42,827 nucleotides of DNA from an uncultured Bacillota bacterium (lineage in GTDB: Bacteria; Bacillota_I; Bacilli_A; RFN20; CAG-288): the NCBI GenBank assembly GCA_949299015.1, contig CASFYT010000019.1, forward strand, positions 1 to 42,827, in the 5' to 3' direction. Positions 22,463 through 30,933 of the stretch are shown one piece after another (within the stretch, counting starts at the first letter, position 1; each line of letters opens with the position of its first letter). The position numbers and the translations under genes were made by a program. The notes beneath the pieces were generated by a model. It searched no databases. It was not told where the DNA came from and saw only the letters and a list, made by a program, of their open reading frames with translations.

Positions 22463-24214
22463 CTAGCGAGGGTCCAGGCCCTCGGCGACGTCGACGTCCA
22501 GCATCTTGACGACGATCATCGGATCCTTGTCCGTCTGCTTGTAGAGGAACTTGGAGACCTTGTCGGCCGTCTTCCACTCGATGTCGTTGACGGCCGTCCC
22601 CGTGCTCAGGAGGCCGTTGGCGTAGCTGACGGCGACGCTGGCGATCTGGCTGATGATGGATTCGCTCTCGCGGAGGTAGAGGAAGCCGCGCATCTGGACG
22701 TCCGGCGTGCTGATGGCCTTCTTCTTCGAGGAGGAATAGGGGATGCCGATCAAGACGACGCCGCCGTCGGCCATCTTCTGCCGTTCATAGATGGCCTGTT
22801 CCTTGACGTCGCCGACCGAGGTACCGTCGACCATGACGTCCCCGCTCTTGACCATGATGAGCTTGCGGACGGGCTTGCCCTGCTCGTCGAAGGCCAGGGC
22901 CATGCCGTTGTCGAAGACGAAGGTGTTGAAGTGGTTGAGGCCGATTCCGAGGTCGATGGCGAGCTTGGCGTTGTCCATCAACAGCCGGTACTCGCCCTTG
23001 ACGGGCATGTAGTAGCGAGGCCGCAGGAGGGAGATCATCATCTTGAGGTCCTCCTCGTGGGCGTGCATCGAGGCCAGGACCTTCCTTCCGAGGGTCAGGA
23101 CCTTGCAGTCCGTGCGGAAGATCGTGTCGGAGGCGTCGGTATAGCTGACCTCGGTCCCGGGGACGCTCGGAGCGGCATCGATCCAGACGTCGCGCGTCTC
23201 GACCTTGATGCCGGGGACGTTGCCGTAGCAGATGTCCTTGCAATACTTGTAGAGCTCGTCGCCGCTTCCGGTGACGAGAATGAGGATGTCACGGCTGGAA
23301 TTCTCCTTGATCTGCTGAGCGGTAATCCTCATATCCTTTGGAATGACAAGATCTCCGACCTCGGCCATCTTATCGAAGAAGGGCACTTGGTCGGGATTGG
23401 CGATGCAGACTTTCTTATGGTAGCGGGTCGCAAGGTTGAGGACTTCCTGGATGTTGTAGAAGTTCTGGAAGTAGAGGGAGACGAAGATCTTCCCCGGCGT
23501 GTCCTCGAAGAGGGATTGGATGTGCGGCGTGATCTTGTGGCGCGGGGAGGCGATGCCCGGCTTGTCGGCGCTCTCGCTCTCGGTCATCAGGAGGAAGGTC
23601 TTCTCCGACTCGGAGAGGCGGCTGACCTTGGGCAAGTCGAACTGGAAGCCCTTGAGGGGCGAATAGTCGGACATGAAGTCGGAAGTGTAGACGATGTTGC
23701 CAAAGCGCGTGTGCAGGGCGAAGCCGAAGCTCTCCGCCACCGAATGGGTCGTCTGGAAGAAGTCGAAGGTGTGGCCGGCGATGTCGACGGTGTCGGAAGG
23801 CTTCACCTTGACGAAGTGGGCCGAATCCAGCTTGCGGAAACGGGAGGAGAGGGTCGACTGGATCATCCGGATGGTCGTCTCGGTCGCATAGACGGGCGCC
23901 TTGCAGATGTTGAGCAGGTAGGGCAAGGCTCCATACTGGTCGTCGTGGCCGTGGGTGATGACGATGGCCTTGACGCGGGAGGCGATGTTGCGGACGTATT
24001 CGAAGTCCGGGATGATGATGTCGACGCCCGGGATGGCGCTGTTGGGATACTTCAGACCGGCTTCGACGACGAAGGCGTCGTTGTCGACCTCGATGACGTA
24101 GCAGTTCTTTCCCATCTCGTCGAGACCGCCGAGGGCGACGACCTTGATGGGATAGTTTCCGATCTCGGTGACGTAGTTCTGCGCACCGAAAGCGTTCGAA
24201 TTGAATTTGTCCAT
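22463..24214 (-). CDS. rnj: RNase J family protein with degenerate active site (J2-like)
   Basis: A 583-residue metallo-β-lactamase/β-CASP protein with the RNase J layout and a C-terminal domain. RNase J matures and degrades RNA. Several metal or catalytic positions differ from active J1-type enzymes: motif HxHxDH reads THGHDDQ (His88, His90, Asp92, but Gln93), the SDS-type motif reads TES (MTESESAD), and the motif C histidine of PVHGEYR is Lys406 (MPVKGEYR). B. subtilis RNase J2 is similarly degenerate and works as partner of J1, so this is probably the J2-type subunit; a second, intact rnj would be expected elsewhere. The start is the ATG at 24214, where homology begins, with a weak GAGG site. 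The alcohol dehydrogenase follows 14 bases downstream. Confidence 0.85.
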   Translation of the reverse strand: MDKFNSNAFGAQNYVTEIGNYPIKVVALGGLDEMGKNCYVIEVDNDAFVVEAGLKYPNSAIPGVDIIIPDFEYVRNIASRVKAIVITHGHDDQYGALPYLLNICKAPVYATETTIRMIQSTLSSRFRKLDSAHFVKVKPSDTVDIAGHTFDFFQTTHSVAESFGFALHTRFGNIVYTSDFMSDYSPLKGFQFDLPKVSRLSESEKTFLLMTESESADKPGIASPRHKITPHIQSLFEDTPGKIFVSLYFQNFYNIQEVLNLATRYHKKVCIANPDQVPFFDKMAEVGDLVIPKDMRITAQQIKENSSRDILILVTGSGDELYKYCKDICYGNVPGIKVETRDVWIDAAPSVPGTEVSYTDASDTIFRTDCKVLTLGRKVLASMHAHEEDLKMMISLLRPRYYMPVKGEYRLLMDNAKLAIDLGIGLNHFNTFVFDNGMALAFDEQGKPVRKLIMVKSGDVMVDGTSVGDVKEQAIYERQKMADGGVVLIGIPYSSSKKKAISTPDVQMRGFLYLRESESIISQIASVAVSYANGLLSTGTAVNDIEWKTADKVSKFLYKQTDKDPMIVVKMLDVDVAEGLDPR

Positions 24215-24300
24215 AAATGAAACCTCAAAAATAGCAGCAAGTCGTAATAAATATAAACAATGGGACGTCCGTTGGCAACCGCCGGGAAACGCTTTAGGGC

Positions 24301-25065
24301 CTAGAGACCGAGGTCCAGGAGGACCGGGCAGTGGTCGGAGCCGAAGACGTCGTTGAGGATCTCGGCCCGCTGAAGCCGCGGAAGAAGTCCCTCGGTGATC
24401 AGGAAATAGTCGATCCGCCATCCGGCGTTGGTCTTCCGCGCGTTGCGGAAATAGGACCAGTAGGAATACTTGCGTTCCTCCGGATGGAGATGGCGGAAGG
24501 TGTCGACGAATCCGAGGGCGAGGAGCTTCTTGAATTCGGCCCTCTCCTCGTCCGTGAAGCCGGCCGAATGATGGTTGGAGGACGGATTCTTCAGGTCGAT
24601 GGGCTCGTTGGCCACGTTCAGGTCGCCCGAGACGACGACGTCCTTCTTCGCCATCAGGGAGGAGAGATAGTCGCGGAGGCGGCCCTCGTAGACGAGGCGG
24701 TAGTCGAGTCGTTTGAGTTCCTCGCCGGAATTCGGCGTATAGAGATTGACGTAATAGAAGGAGTCGAACTCCAGGGTCGTCGCCCTCCCCTCGTCGTCAT
24801 AGGCGCCGTCGAGGAGGCCGTAGTGGACGGAAAGGGGCTCCCTTCGCGTGAGGATGGCCGTCCCGGCATAGCCCTTCTTGACCTTGGAGACCGTCCAGTA
24901 GGGCGTGAGGTCCTCCCTCAGCACGGGAAAGTCCCTGTGCTCCGTCTCGGAACGCTTGAGCTCCTGGAGCCCCAGGACGTCGGGGCCATACTGCATGAGC
25001 TGGTCGAGCAGCCCCTTCTTCAGATAGGCGTTGATGGAATTCACGTTGAACGAGATAAGACGCAT
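24301..25065 (-). CDS. exoA: Exodeoxyribonuclease III / AP endonuclease
   Basis: 254 residues, EEP-fold nuclease. Motifs: SFNVNSINAY (about 5-14), LGLQELKR (Glu about 37), YTPNSGEELKRLDYR, VVSGDLNVANEPIDL (about 145-159) and GSDHCPVLLDLGL at the C-terminus with the catalytic Asp-His. It cuts at abasic sites and trims 3' ends in base-excision repair. AGGAG lies about eight bases before the ATG, within the end of the upstream amidase gene region, so the three genes 27054-24301 form an operon. Confidence 0.96.
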   Translation of the reverse strand: MRLISFNVNSINAYLKKGLLDQLMQYGPDVLGLQELKRSETEHRDFPVLREDLTPYWTVSKVKKGYAGTAILTRREPLSVHYGLLDGAYDDEGRATTLEFDSFYYVNLYTPNSGEELKRLDYRLVYEGRLRDYLSSLMAKKDVVVSGDLNVANEPIDLKNPSSNHHSAGFTDEERAEFKKLLALGFVDTFRHLHPEERKYSYWSYFRNARKTNAGWRIDYFLITEGLLPRLQRAEILNDVFGSDHCPVLLDLGL

Positions 25066-25075
25066 TTCGATTCTC

Positions 25076-25924
25076 CTATTTCAGAATGTCTCCGTATGTA
25101 TCGGTACGGCGATCCCGGAAGATTCCCCAGGTTCTTCTCTTCTCGCGAATCGCATCGACATCATAGGAACAAAGGAGGATCTCCTCCTTGTCGCGGCTGG
25201 CCTGCCGCAGGATGGTCCCTTCCTCGTCCGTCAGCAGGGATGAACCGTAGAAGGTCATCGAGGAAGAGGAGGCGGTCTCCGTTCCGATGCGGTTGGAGGC
25301 GACGACGGGAACGATGTTCAAGGCGGCCTGCCCGCAGAGCGCGTTGGTCCAGTGGCGGGAGGTGTCGGATTTCAGGACGGGCTCGCTTCCGATCGCCGTG
25401 GGAAAGAGGAGGAAGTCGGCGCCCTTGAGGGTGAGGATCCTTCCGGTCTCCAGGTACCACTGGTCCCAGCAGATGGCGATGCCGAGGTTGTATCCGTCCT
25501 TCGTCGGAAAGACCTGGAAGCCTCGGTCGCCGGGACGGAAGTAGAACTTTTCCTCGTAGCACTCCCCCGTCGGAATGTGGATCTTGCGATAGAGGCCGAT
25601 CTTCCTTCCGTCCTTGTCGAAACAGACGAGGGAATTGTAATAGCAGTTGCCGTCGCGCTCGAAGAACGATACGGGAAGGACGACCTCCTGTTCCTTCGCC
25701 AAGGCGGAGAAGGTCTTCAGGAGGCGGCTCTTGTCCTCCTCTTCGGCGAGGGCGAAGTTCTCGTAGCGCTCCTCTTGGCAGAAGTAGTCTCCGCCGAAGA
25801 GCTCCTGGAGGAGGACGACGTCCGCCCCCTCCCTCTTGGCGGAGCGGACCATCTCGATGGCCTTGGAGACGTTTCCTTCGTAGGAATGCGTGCTGGCAAA
25901 CTGCGTCGCGGCAATGGTGATCAT
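25076..25924 (-). CDS. aguB: N-carbamoylputrescine amidase
   Basis: 282 residues, nitrilase superfamily with the Glu-Lys-Cys triad: VVLLQELFGGDYFCQ (Glu about 40), YRKIHIPTGECYEEKFYF (Lys about 117) and IAICWDQWY (Cys about 155). This is the AguB subgroup pattern. It hydrolyses N-carbamoylputrescine to putrescine, CO2 and ammonia. The ATG overlaps the stop of aguA by four bases, giving a coupled two-step route from agmatine to putrescine. A GAGG site precedes the start. Confidence 0.94.
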   Translation of the reverse strand: MITIAATQFASTHSYEGNVSKAIEMVRSAKREGADVVLLQELFGGDYFCQEERYENFALAEEEDKSRLLKTFSALAKEQEVVLPVSFFERDGNCYYNSLVCFDKDGRKIGLYRKIHIPTGECYEEKFYFRPGDRGFQVFPTKDGYNLGIAICWDQWYLETGRILTLKGADFLLFPTAIGSEPVLKSDTSRHWTNALCGQAALNIVPVVASNRIGTETASSSSMTFYGSSLLTDEEGTILRQASRDKEEILLCSYDVDAIREKRRTWGIFRDRRTDTYGDILK

Positions 25925-27054
25925 CTTGTTTCCTCCGGTTCCACGGGATAGAGGGGAGAGTCGGGTATTTCCTTGGTGATGCAATGGATGTTTCCTCCGC
26001 CGAGCAGGATTTCGCGGCTGGAGATCGGCACGACTTCCTTCCGGTCCCGATAGTATTCCTTCAGGATTCGGAGGGCCTCCACGTCCTCCGGGACTCCGAA
26101 CTGGGGCAGGAGGACGAACTTCTCGCCTTGGTAGAAGTTGGCGTAGCTGGCGCAGAGGCGCCTTCCCGGAAGGCGTTGGATGGCCTCGGAATGGGACTTT
26201 AGGCCCCTGCTTTCCTCTTCGGTGAGGTATTGCGCGGAAGGAAGGGGAAGGTCGACGATCCGAAGCTTCCTGCCGCAGGCGTCTTCCTGGGCGAGGAGGT
26301 ACTCCCGGTCCTTCTCGGAGCGCTCGTGCTGTCGATCGCTTTCGTCCTTCGTCGTCGAGAGGGCGATGACGCCCGGATCGAGGAAGGAGGCGACGTTGTC
26401 GACGTGCCCGTCGGTCTCGTCGTCGACGATGCCGTAGGGAAGGAAGAGGACCTTCCGGCACTGCAGCTCTTCCTGAAGGACCTTCTCGATCTCCGCCTTG
26501 GTGCGCATCGGATTCCTTCCCGGGGAGAGGAGGCATTCCTCCGTCGTCAGGAGGGTCCCTTCGCCGTCGCTGAGGACGCTTCCGCCTTCCAGGACGAAGT
26601 CCTTCCTTCCGTGCCTCGGAATCCGCAGCTCCAGCAGGAGCCTCCTTCCAAGACGGTTGTCGTCCTCGTAGTCGGCATAGAGTCCGTCGTAGCTTCCTCC
26701 CCAGCTGTTGAAGCCGAAGTCGACTCCGACGAGCCTCTCTCCCTTCCTCAGGAAGAGCGGCGTGTTGTCCCGCGCCCAGGCATCGTCGTAGGGAAGCCGG
26801 AGGATGGTGACGTTTTCCTTGGAGAAGCGCGTCACCGTCTCGACGTCCATCCGGGGATGGATGACAAGGACGACGCGTTCGAACCGCCGGATGGCGTCGA
26901 CGACCGCTTCGAACGCCTGGAGGGCGGGTCTGGCCTTTTCTCGCCAGGTGTCCTCGCGAAAGGGAAGGAGGACGACGGTCGCCAGGTGCCTTCCGCCTTC
27001 GTGGGGGAGGACGTATCCCTCCAGGTCCGTGATCTCTTTTTCGATTGCAGGCAT
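25921..27054 (-). CDS. aguA: Agmatine deiminase
   Basis: 377 residues, guanidino-group-modifying (PPAD) fold. Substrate and catalytic segments: LPYDDAWARDNTPLF (about 90-104), VLEGGSVLSDGEG (about 155-167), ETDGHVDNVASF (catalytic His, about 216-227) and GGGNIHCITKE with the nucleophile cysteine near residue 357. It converts agmatine to N-carbamoylputrescine, the substrate of the next gene. The ATG at 27054 is preceded by only a weak AGAG and lies about 35 bases after a TATATT-type -10 shared with the divergent gene. Confidence 0.95.
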   Translation of the reverse strand: MPAIEKEITDLEGYVLPHEGGRHLATVVLLPFREDTWREKARPALQAFEAVVDAIRRFERVVLVIHPRMDVETVTRFSKENVTILRLPYDDAWARDNTPLFLRKGERLVGVDFGFNSWGGSYDGLYADYEDDNRLGRRLLLELRIPRHGRKDFVLEGGSVLSDGEGTLLTTEECLLSPGRNPMRTKAEIEKVLQEELQCRKVLFLPYGIVDDETDGHVDNVASFLDPGVIALSTTKDESDRQHERSEKDREYLLAQEDACGRKLRIVDLPLPSAQYLTEEESRGLKSHSEAIQRLPGRRLCASYANFYQGEKFVLLPQFGVPEDVEALRILKEYYRDRKEVVPISSREILLGGGNIHCITKEIPDSPLYPVEPEETR

Positions 27055-27084
27055 AGTTTTTCTCTTTGATTGGTTCTTTCCCGC

Positions 27085-27094
27085 TATAATATAG
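27085..27094. promoter_or_regulatory. Overlapping divergent -10 boxes
   Basis: The sequence CTATAATATAG is nearly symmetrical: TATAAT (27085-27090) reads toward the DJ-1 gene and TATATT (27093-27088) toward aguA. -35 boxes are poor on both strands. Because they overlap, the two promoters should compete. Confidence 0.5.
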
Positions 27095-27120
27095 CATATG
27101 TCCTTGGAAAGGAGGCTTTT

Positions 27121-27654
27121 ATGAAGCTTTTGATGGTGGTGACCGACGGCTTCGAGGAGGTCGAAGCCCTGGCGACGCTCGCTCTTCTCAGAAGGGCCGG
27201 ACTGGAGGTGACGCTTTCCTCCCTCTATGCCGACCACGCGTCGGGACGCTATGGCATCCACGTCGATGGGATGGTCCCCCTTTCCACCCTCGATCCCCAG
27301 TCCTTCGACCTGTTGATCCTCCCGGGCGGTCCGGAATACATCGCGGAAGAGAAGGATCCGGCCTTCCTTTCGATGGTCCAGGCCTTCTTCCGGAGCGGGA
27401 AGACGATTGCGGCCATCTGCGCCGCACCGACGATCCTCGGCCACCTGGGCCTTCTCCGCGGCAGGAACTACACCTGCTTCACGTCGATGGACGAAGACTT
27501 CGGCGGACATTACGTCGACCGATACGTCGTGGTCGACGGAAACCTCATCACGGGTCGTTCCTGCGCAGCCTCGATCGACTTCGCCCTGGCCATCGTGGAG
27601 CGTTGCCTGGGCCGGGAGAGCCTTGAGGCCCTCAAGAGGAGCATCTACTACTGA
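27121..27654 (+). CDS. DJ-1/PfpI family protein
   Basis: 177 residues, single DJ-1/PfpI domain. The nucleophilic elbow AAICAAP places the reactive cysteine at Cys100, and GFEEVEA supplies the conserved glutamate (Glu15). Proteins of this group act as glyoxalase/deglycase-like enzymes or thiazole-biosynthesis ThiJ/YajL relatives; the sequence alone does not decide. GGAGG lies seven bases before the ATG. The stop overlaps the next ATG by one base (TGATG), so the CvpA-like gene is coupled. Confidence 0.9.
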   Translation: MKLLMVVTDGFEEVEALATLALLRRAGLEVTLSSLYADHASGRYGIHVDGMVPLSTLDPQSFDLLILPGGPEYIAEEKDPAFLSMVQAFFRSGKTIAAICAAPTILGHLGLLRGRNYTCFTSMDEDFGGHYVDRYVVVDGNLITGRSCAASIDFALAIVERCLGRESLEALKRSIYY

Positions 27655-28382
27655 TGTCCGTGATCGACATCGTCCTCCTCGTCCTTCTCGTCCTGTCGGC
27701 CGTCTTCGGCTTCGTCAAGGGGTTCGGAAAGTCCTCCCTGAAGTTCTTTCGTTTCCTTCTGGCCGTCGTGGCCAGCTATTTCATCGGCGTTCCCATCGCA
27801 CGGGGCCTCATGCAGACGGCTCTGGGCGGAGAATGGCTTGTCGGACTTTATGAAAACGCGATTCCACAGACAGGCATCTTCATCGAAACGATTGGAGACG
27901 CTTCCTCTTCGATGCAGCAGGCGATGCTCTCGCAGGGCTTGGGTGAGTTGGGCTTTCCTTCCTTCTTCCGCGGGTTCTTCCTCTCGGGCTGCTGCCTCAT
28001 GGACGGGACGGTCAGTCGCGCCTTGGCGAGCTCCTTCTCCTACTATACCCTGATCCTCGTCTTCTTCGTCCTCTTTCTCGTCCTCTTCTCCCTCGTCCTC
28101 CACTTCCTGTTCAAGCTTCTTGCGGAACCGATCCTTGGTGAGAACGGCAAGGGAATCATCGGCCGCATCCTGGGAATGGTCAAGAAGGTCGTCCAGACGA
28201 GCCTTTCCCTGCTGGTCGTGATGGCCATCGTGGTCTTCATCGACGAGCTGCTGCTCAACGCGGACATCACGGGGATGCACGACTGGCTCTTCACGGACCT
28301 CGGCCTGGGAAACGGCGGCTTTTCCCTCGCCCGGATGTTCTATGACACGGCACACGCCCTCTTGGGCTGGATCAGCCAATAG
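27654..28382 (+). CDS. CvpA-family membrane protein
   Basis: 242 residues. The N-terminal IDIVLLVLLVLSAVFGFVKGFGKSS (about 4-28) is the characteristic CvpA start; further hydrophobic segments at about 32-56, 126-150 and 182-200 give four membrane helices, with an extracytoplasmic loop of about 70 residues. The family is linked to colicin V production in enterobacteria; its molecular role is unclear. It sits between the DJ-1 and kinase genes, with the kinase ribosome binding site overlapping its stop. Confidence 0.8.
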   Translation: MSVIDIVLLVLLVLSAVFGFVKGFGKSSLKFFRFLLAVVASYFIGVPIARGLMQTALGGEWLVGLYENAIPQTGIFIETIGDASSSMQQAMLSQGLGELGFPSFFRGFFLSGCCLMDGTVSRALASSFSYYTLILVFFVLFLVLFSLVLHFLFKLLAEPILGENGKGIIGRILGMVKKVVQTSLSLLVVMAIVVFIDELLLNADITGMHDWLFTDLGLGNGGFSLARMFYDTAHALLGWISQ

Positions 28383-28394
28383 GAGGTTTTGAAG

Positions 28395-29780
28395 ATGATC
28401 GTCGTACACCACATGGACAAATGGGCCTACTGCAACCTCGACCTGATCGAGGAGGTCCTGGAGAAGGAGAAGAAGGCGGTGGTCCTGATCGCCGGCGCCT
28501 CCTCCTCGGGAAAGTCCTTCTGTGCGGAATACCTGACCGGGATGCTCAAGGCCAACGGCCATCAGGCCGTCACCATTTCCCTGGACCAGTACAACATCGG
28601 CCTTTCCGGCATCATTCCCAACAAGGTCAACCTCAATTACTTCCAGGGCAGCCTTCCCAACATGGAGGTGATCCGCAGCCGGATCAAGGACATCATCATC
28701 GACGTTCCCTTCGACAAGAAGTACGCCCCCTCGGTCCTCGTCAAGATCCAGCGCTCCCTCAAGGACCTCCTCTCCTCCGAACAGATGCCCATCTTCCTTA
28801 GAGGACTCAAGGAGGAGTGGGCGAGGCTCAACTTCGACGAGACCACGGTCTACGACCTCAAGGAGGCGACCGAGGACATCAAGAAGCTGATGCAGAACAA
28901 GACGATCGAGGCCAAGGAGTATTCCAAGATCATCTCCGAGCGCATCCCTTCGGGAAAGACCATCTGCGGCAAGGACTACGACTGCATCATCGTCGAAGGA
29001 ATCTACGCCCTCGACCGCTCGATGCTCGACGCCTTCCGCGGCCGGCGCTACGTGTTCAAGTCCTTCATCGCGGGGAACGCCAAGTCCCTCTTCCTGCGCC
29101 GCATCATCCGCGACAGCAAGATCTCCTCGGCCAGCAACGCCTTCACGACGCGGCTCTACTTCACCTCCATCCTGAAGTCCTACCTCGAGACCATCTTCCC
29201 CTCCCGCCTGGCCAGCGACGTCCTCCTCTACAACGACATGACCTTCTCCGAGATCCGCAACGGGGACCTCTACACGACGAAGGAGGAGATCAAGATCGTC
29301 GACGACCGCAAGGCACGCCGCCTGATCAAGGAGAGCACGATCGAATCCCTCAGCTACCAGAAGGATACCTACTTCACCTGCCAGGGCGAGAAGGAGGACG
29401 CCGCCGACAGCAACGTCCTTCGCCTGCGCTCCCTGTCCTACGACGAGGGAAGGACCTACGTCCCCTCCTCCCTTGTCCACAAGGGGAAGAGCAAGGTCCG
29501 CCGCGACGGAAAGATCATCCGCCCGATCAACATCATCGTCCGGGAAGGAGAGTTCTACGACGTCTGGAAGGACGAGAGCGCCTGCCTCAAGGACTTCCTC
29601 AGCGCCGGGTTCTTCATCGGCCCCGTCCGCTACAAGAAGAAGTACCGGCTCGACTACAAGGGGCAGAAGCTCGTCCTCAACTGCATCCAGGGCGAGAAGA
29701 CCATCCTCGAGCTCAACCGCCCGTACCGGAAGGAAGTCGTCGAGGAGATCCGGCAGAAGCTCCGTTCCACCAAGTCCTGA
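28395..29780 (+). CDS. Uridine kinase-like P-loop kinase with C-terminal CYTH-like domain
   Basis: 461 residues. Walker A is GASSSGKS (34-41); ISLDQYNIG (about 59-67) corresponds to the Asp-containing segment of uridine kinase/phosphoribulokinase, and DCIIVEGIYALD (about 197-208) to their VEG motif. After about residue 310 the paired E/R/K strands (DSNVLRLRS, YKKKYRLDYKG, TILELNRPY) resemble a CYTH/triphosphate-tunnel domain. The substrate is unknown; nucleoside or triphosphate chemistry is likely. The start at 28395 is preferred over TTG 28389 because AGGAGG (28381-28386) is then eight bases away. Confidence 0.75.
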   Translation: MIVVHHMDKWAYCNLDLIEEVLEKEKKAVVLIAGASSSGKSFCAEYLTGMLKANGHQAVTISLDQYNIGLSGIIPNKVNLNYFQGSLPNMEVIRSRIKDIIIDVPFDKKYAPSVLVKIQRSLKDLLSSEQMPIFLRGLKEEWARLNFDETTVYDLKEATEDIKKLMQNKTIEAKEYSKIISERIPSGKTICGKDYDCIIVEGIYALDRSMLDAFRGRRYVFKSFIAGNAKSLFLRRIIRDSKISSASNAFTTRLYFTSILKSYLETIFPSRLASDVLLYNDMTFSEIRNGDLYTTKEEIKIVDDRKARRLIKESTIESLSYQKDTYFTCQGEKEDAADSNVLRLRSLSYDEGRTYVPSSLVHKGKSKVRRDGKIIRPINIIVREGEFYDVWKDESACLKDFLSAGFFIGPVRYKKKYRLDYKGQKLVLNCIQGEKTILELNRPYRKEVVEEIRQKLRSTKS

Positions 29781-29787
29781 GCAGTCT

Positions 29788-29812
29788 CCCTCGCCGTCGG
29801 CGAGGGTTTTTT
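29788..29812 (+). terminator. Terminator after the kinase gene
   Basis: CCCTCGCC-GTC-GGCGAGGG followed by TTTTTT, eight bases after the stop codon. Confidence 0.93.
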
Positions 29813-29840
29813 CGTCCATGAAAAGGCATTTTTGACCATG

Positions 29841-29867
29841 AAAAAAGGGGACGGCGATGCCGTCCCC
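29841..29867 (-). terminator. Terminator of the nucleoside ABC operon
   Basis: On the minus strand GGGGACGGC-ATC-GCCGTCCCC is followed by TTTTTT; it lies 16 bases after the last permease stop. Confidence 0.92.
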
Positions 29868-29883
29868 AGTCCTTTTGTGAAAC

Positions 29884-30933
29884 CTAACGGGCCGACTTGT
29901 CGTAGGGGATGCCTTCGGCTTTCGGCGCATGGCTGCGACGGGAGGCGAAGATCAGGACGACGAGGGTCAGAAGGTAGGGGAGGCAATAGTAGAGGTCCTC
30001 GCTGCGGGAGACGCCCGGAATCTGAGGGATCAGGCCCGAGCTGGCGATGACGCGGGCGAAGGCGTAGACGAAGCCTCCCAGGACGATCGGAAGGGGCTTC
30101 CAGTTGCCGAAGATCATGACCGCGAGGGCCAGGAATCCGAAGCCGATGACCGTGGCCTCGTAGCCGATGGAGAGGCAGAGGGCGAAGCCGCCGATGCCGG
30201 CGAGCGTTCCCGAGATCGAGGTTCCGAGGTAGCGCATGCGGGAGACCTTGATGCCGACCGAGTCGGCGGCCTGCGGGTTCTCGCCGCAGGCCCTCAGGCG
30301 CAGGCCCGTCCGCGTCCGGAAGAGGAAGACGGCGACGAAGACGAGGAGGGCGATGATCAAGGGCGTCGTCAGGAAGAAGTTCTGCATGAAGACGTTGGAG
30401 AAGAAGTAGGCGACAAGGCCGCCGGTCGAGGTCTCGGGGCTGATGGCGGAGGAGGAGATGGCCAGCTCCGATCCGATGTAGCACCAGCGGGGCGTGCCGT
30501 CGGTCATGGCGGTCATGCCCTGTCCGAAGACGGCCCAGGCGACAAGGATGGCGAAGGCCGGGGCCAGGATGTTGATGGCCGTCCCGACGATGGTCTGGTT
30601 CGCCTTCAGGCGGATCGCCGCGAAGGAGAGCAGGAGGGAGGAGAGGAAGCCGAAGAGGGCCGCGGCGAGGATGGCAAGGAAGACGGCGAGCTGGGCGGGG
30701 AAGCCGCCGTTCTGGACCGGTTCGTCCAGCATCTTGAGCGTGAAGAAGCCGGCGAAGGCGCCGAACACCATCATGCCTTCGAGGCCGAGGTTGATGACGC
30801 CGGAACGCTCGCTGGTCATGCCGGCGTAGGCGACGAGGATCAGGGGAAGGGCGACGACGATCAGGTTGCCGATGATGCTGGCCGCCTGGCTCAGGGAGAC
30901 GATGCCCTGGGACGAGATGAGGAAATCAATCAT
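29884..30933 (-). CDS. nupQ: Nucleoside ABC transporter permease (NupQ-like)
   Basis: 349 residues with about eight to ten hydrophobic helices. It belongs to the BPD_transp_2 permease family; SERSGVINLGLEGMMVFGAF (about 43-62) is the conserved segment of the YufQ/RnsD type, and RTRTGLRLRACGENPQAADSVGIKV (about 209-233) is the cytosolic coupling loop. Together with the adjacent permease it forms the channel. It overlaps that gene by eight bases and is last in the riboswitch-controlled operon. Confidence 0.92.
   Translation of the reverse strand: MIDFLISSQGIVSLSQAASIIGNLIVVALPLILVAYAGMTSERSGVINLGLEGMMVFGAFAGFFTLKMLDEPVQNGGFPAQLAVFLAILAAALFGFLSSLLLSFAAIRLKANQTIVGTAINILAPAFAILVAWAVFGQGMTAMTDGTPRWCYIGSELAISSSAISPETSTGGLVAYFFSNVFMQNFFLTTPLIIALLVFVAVFLFRTRTGLRLRACGENPQAADSVGIKVSRMRYLGTSISGTLAGIGGFALCLSIGYEATVIGFGFLALAVMIFGNWKPLPIVLGGFVYAFARVIASSGLIPQIPGVSRSEDLYYCLPYLLTLVVLIFASRRSHAPKAEGIPYDKSAR

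Noticed and set aside
27648-29930. Minus-strand 760-codon frame opposite CvpA and kinase genes
   Set aside because: Acidic low-complexity shadow; the plus-strand genes have ribosome binding sites, coupling and a terminator.
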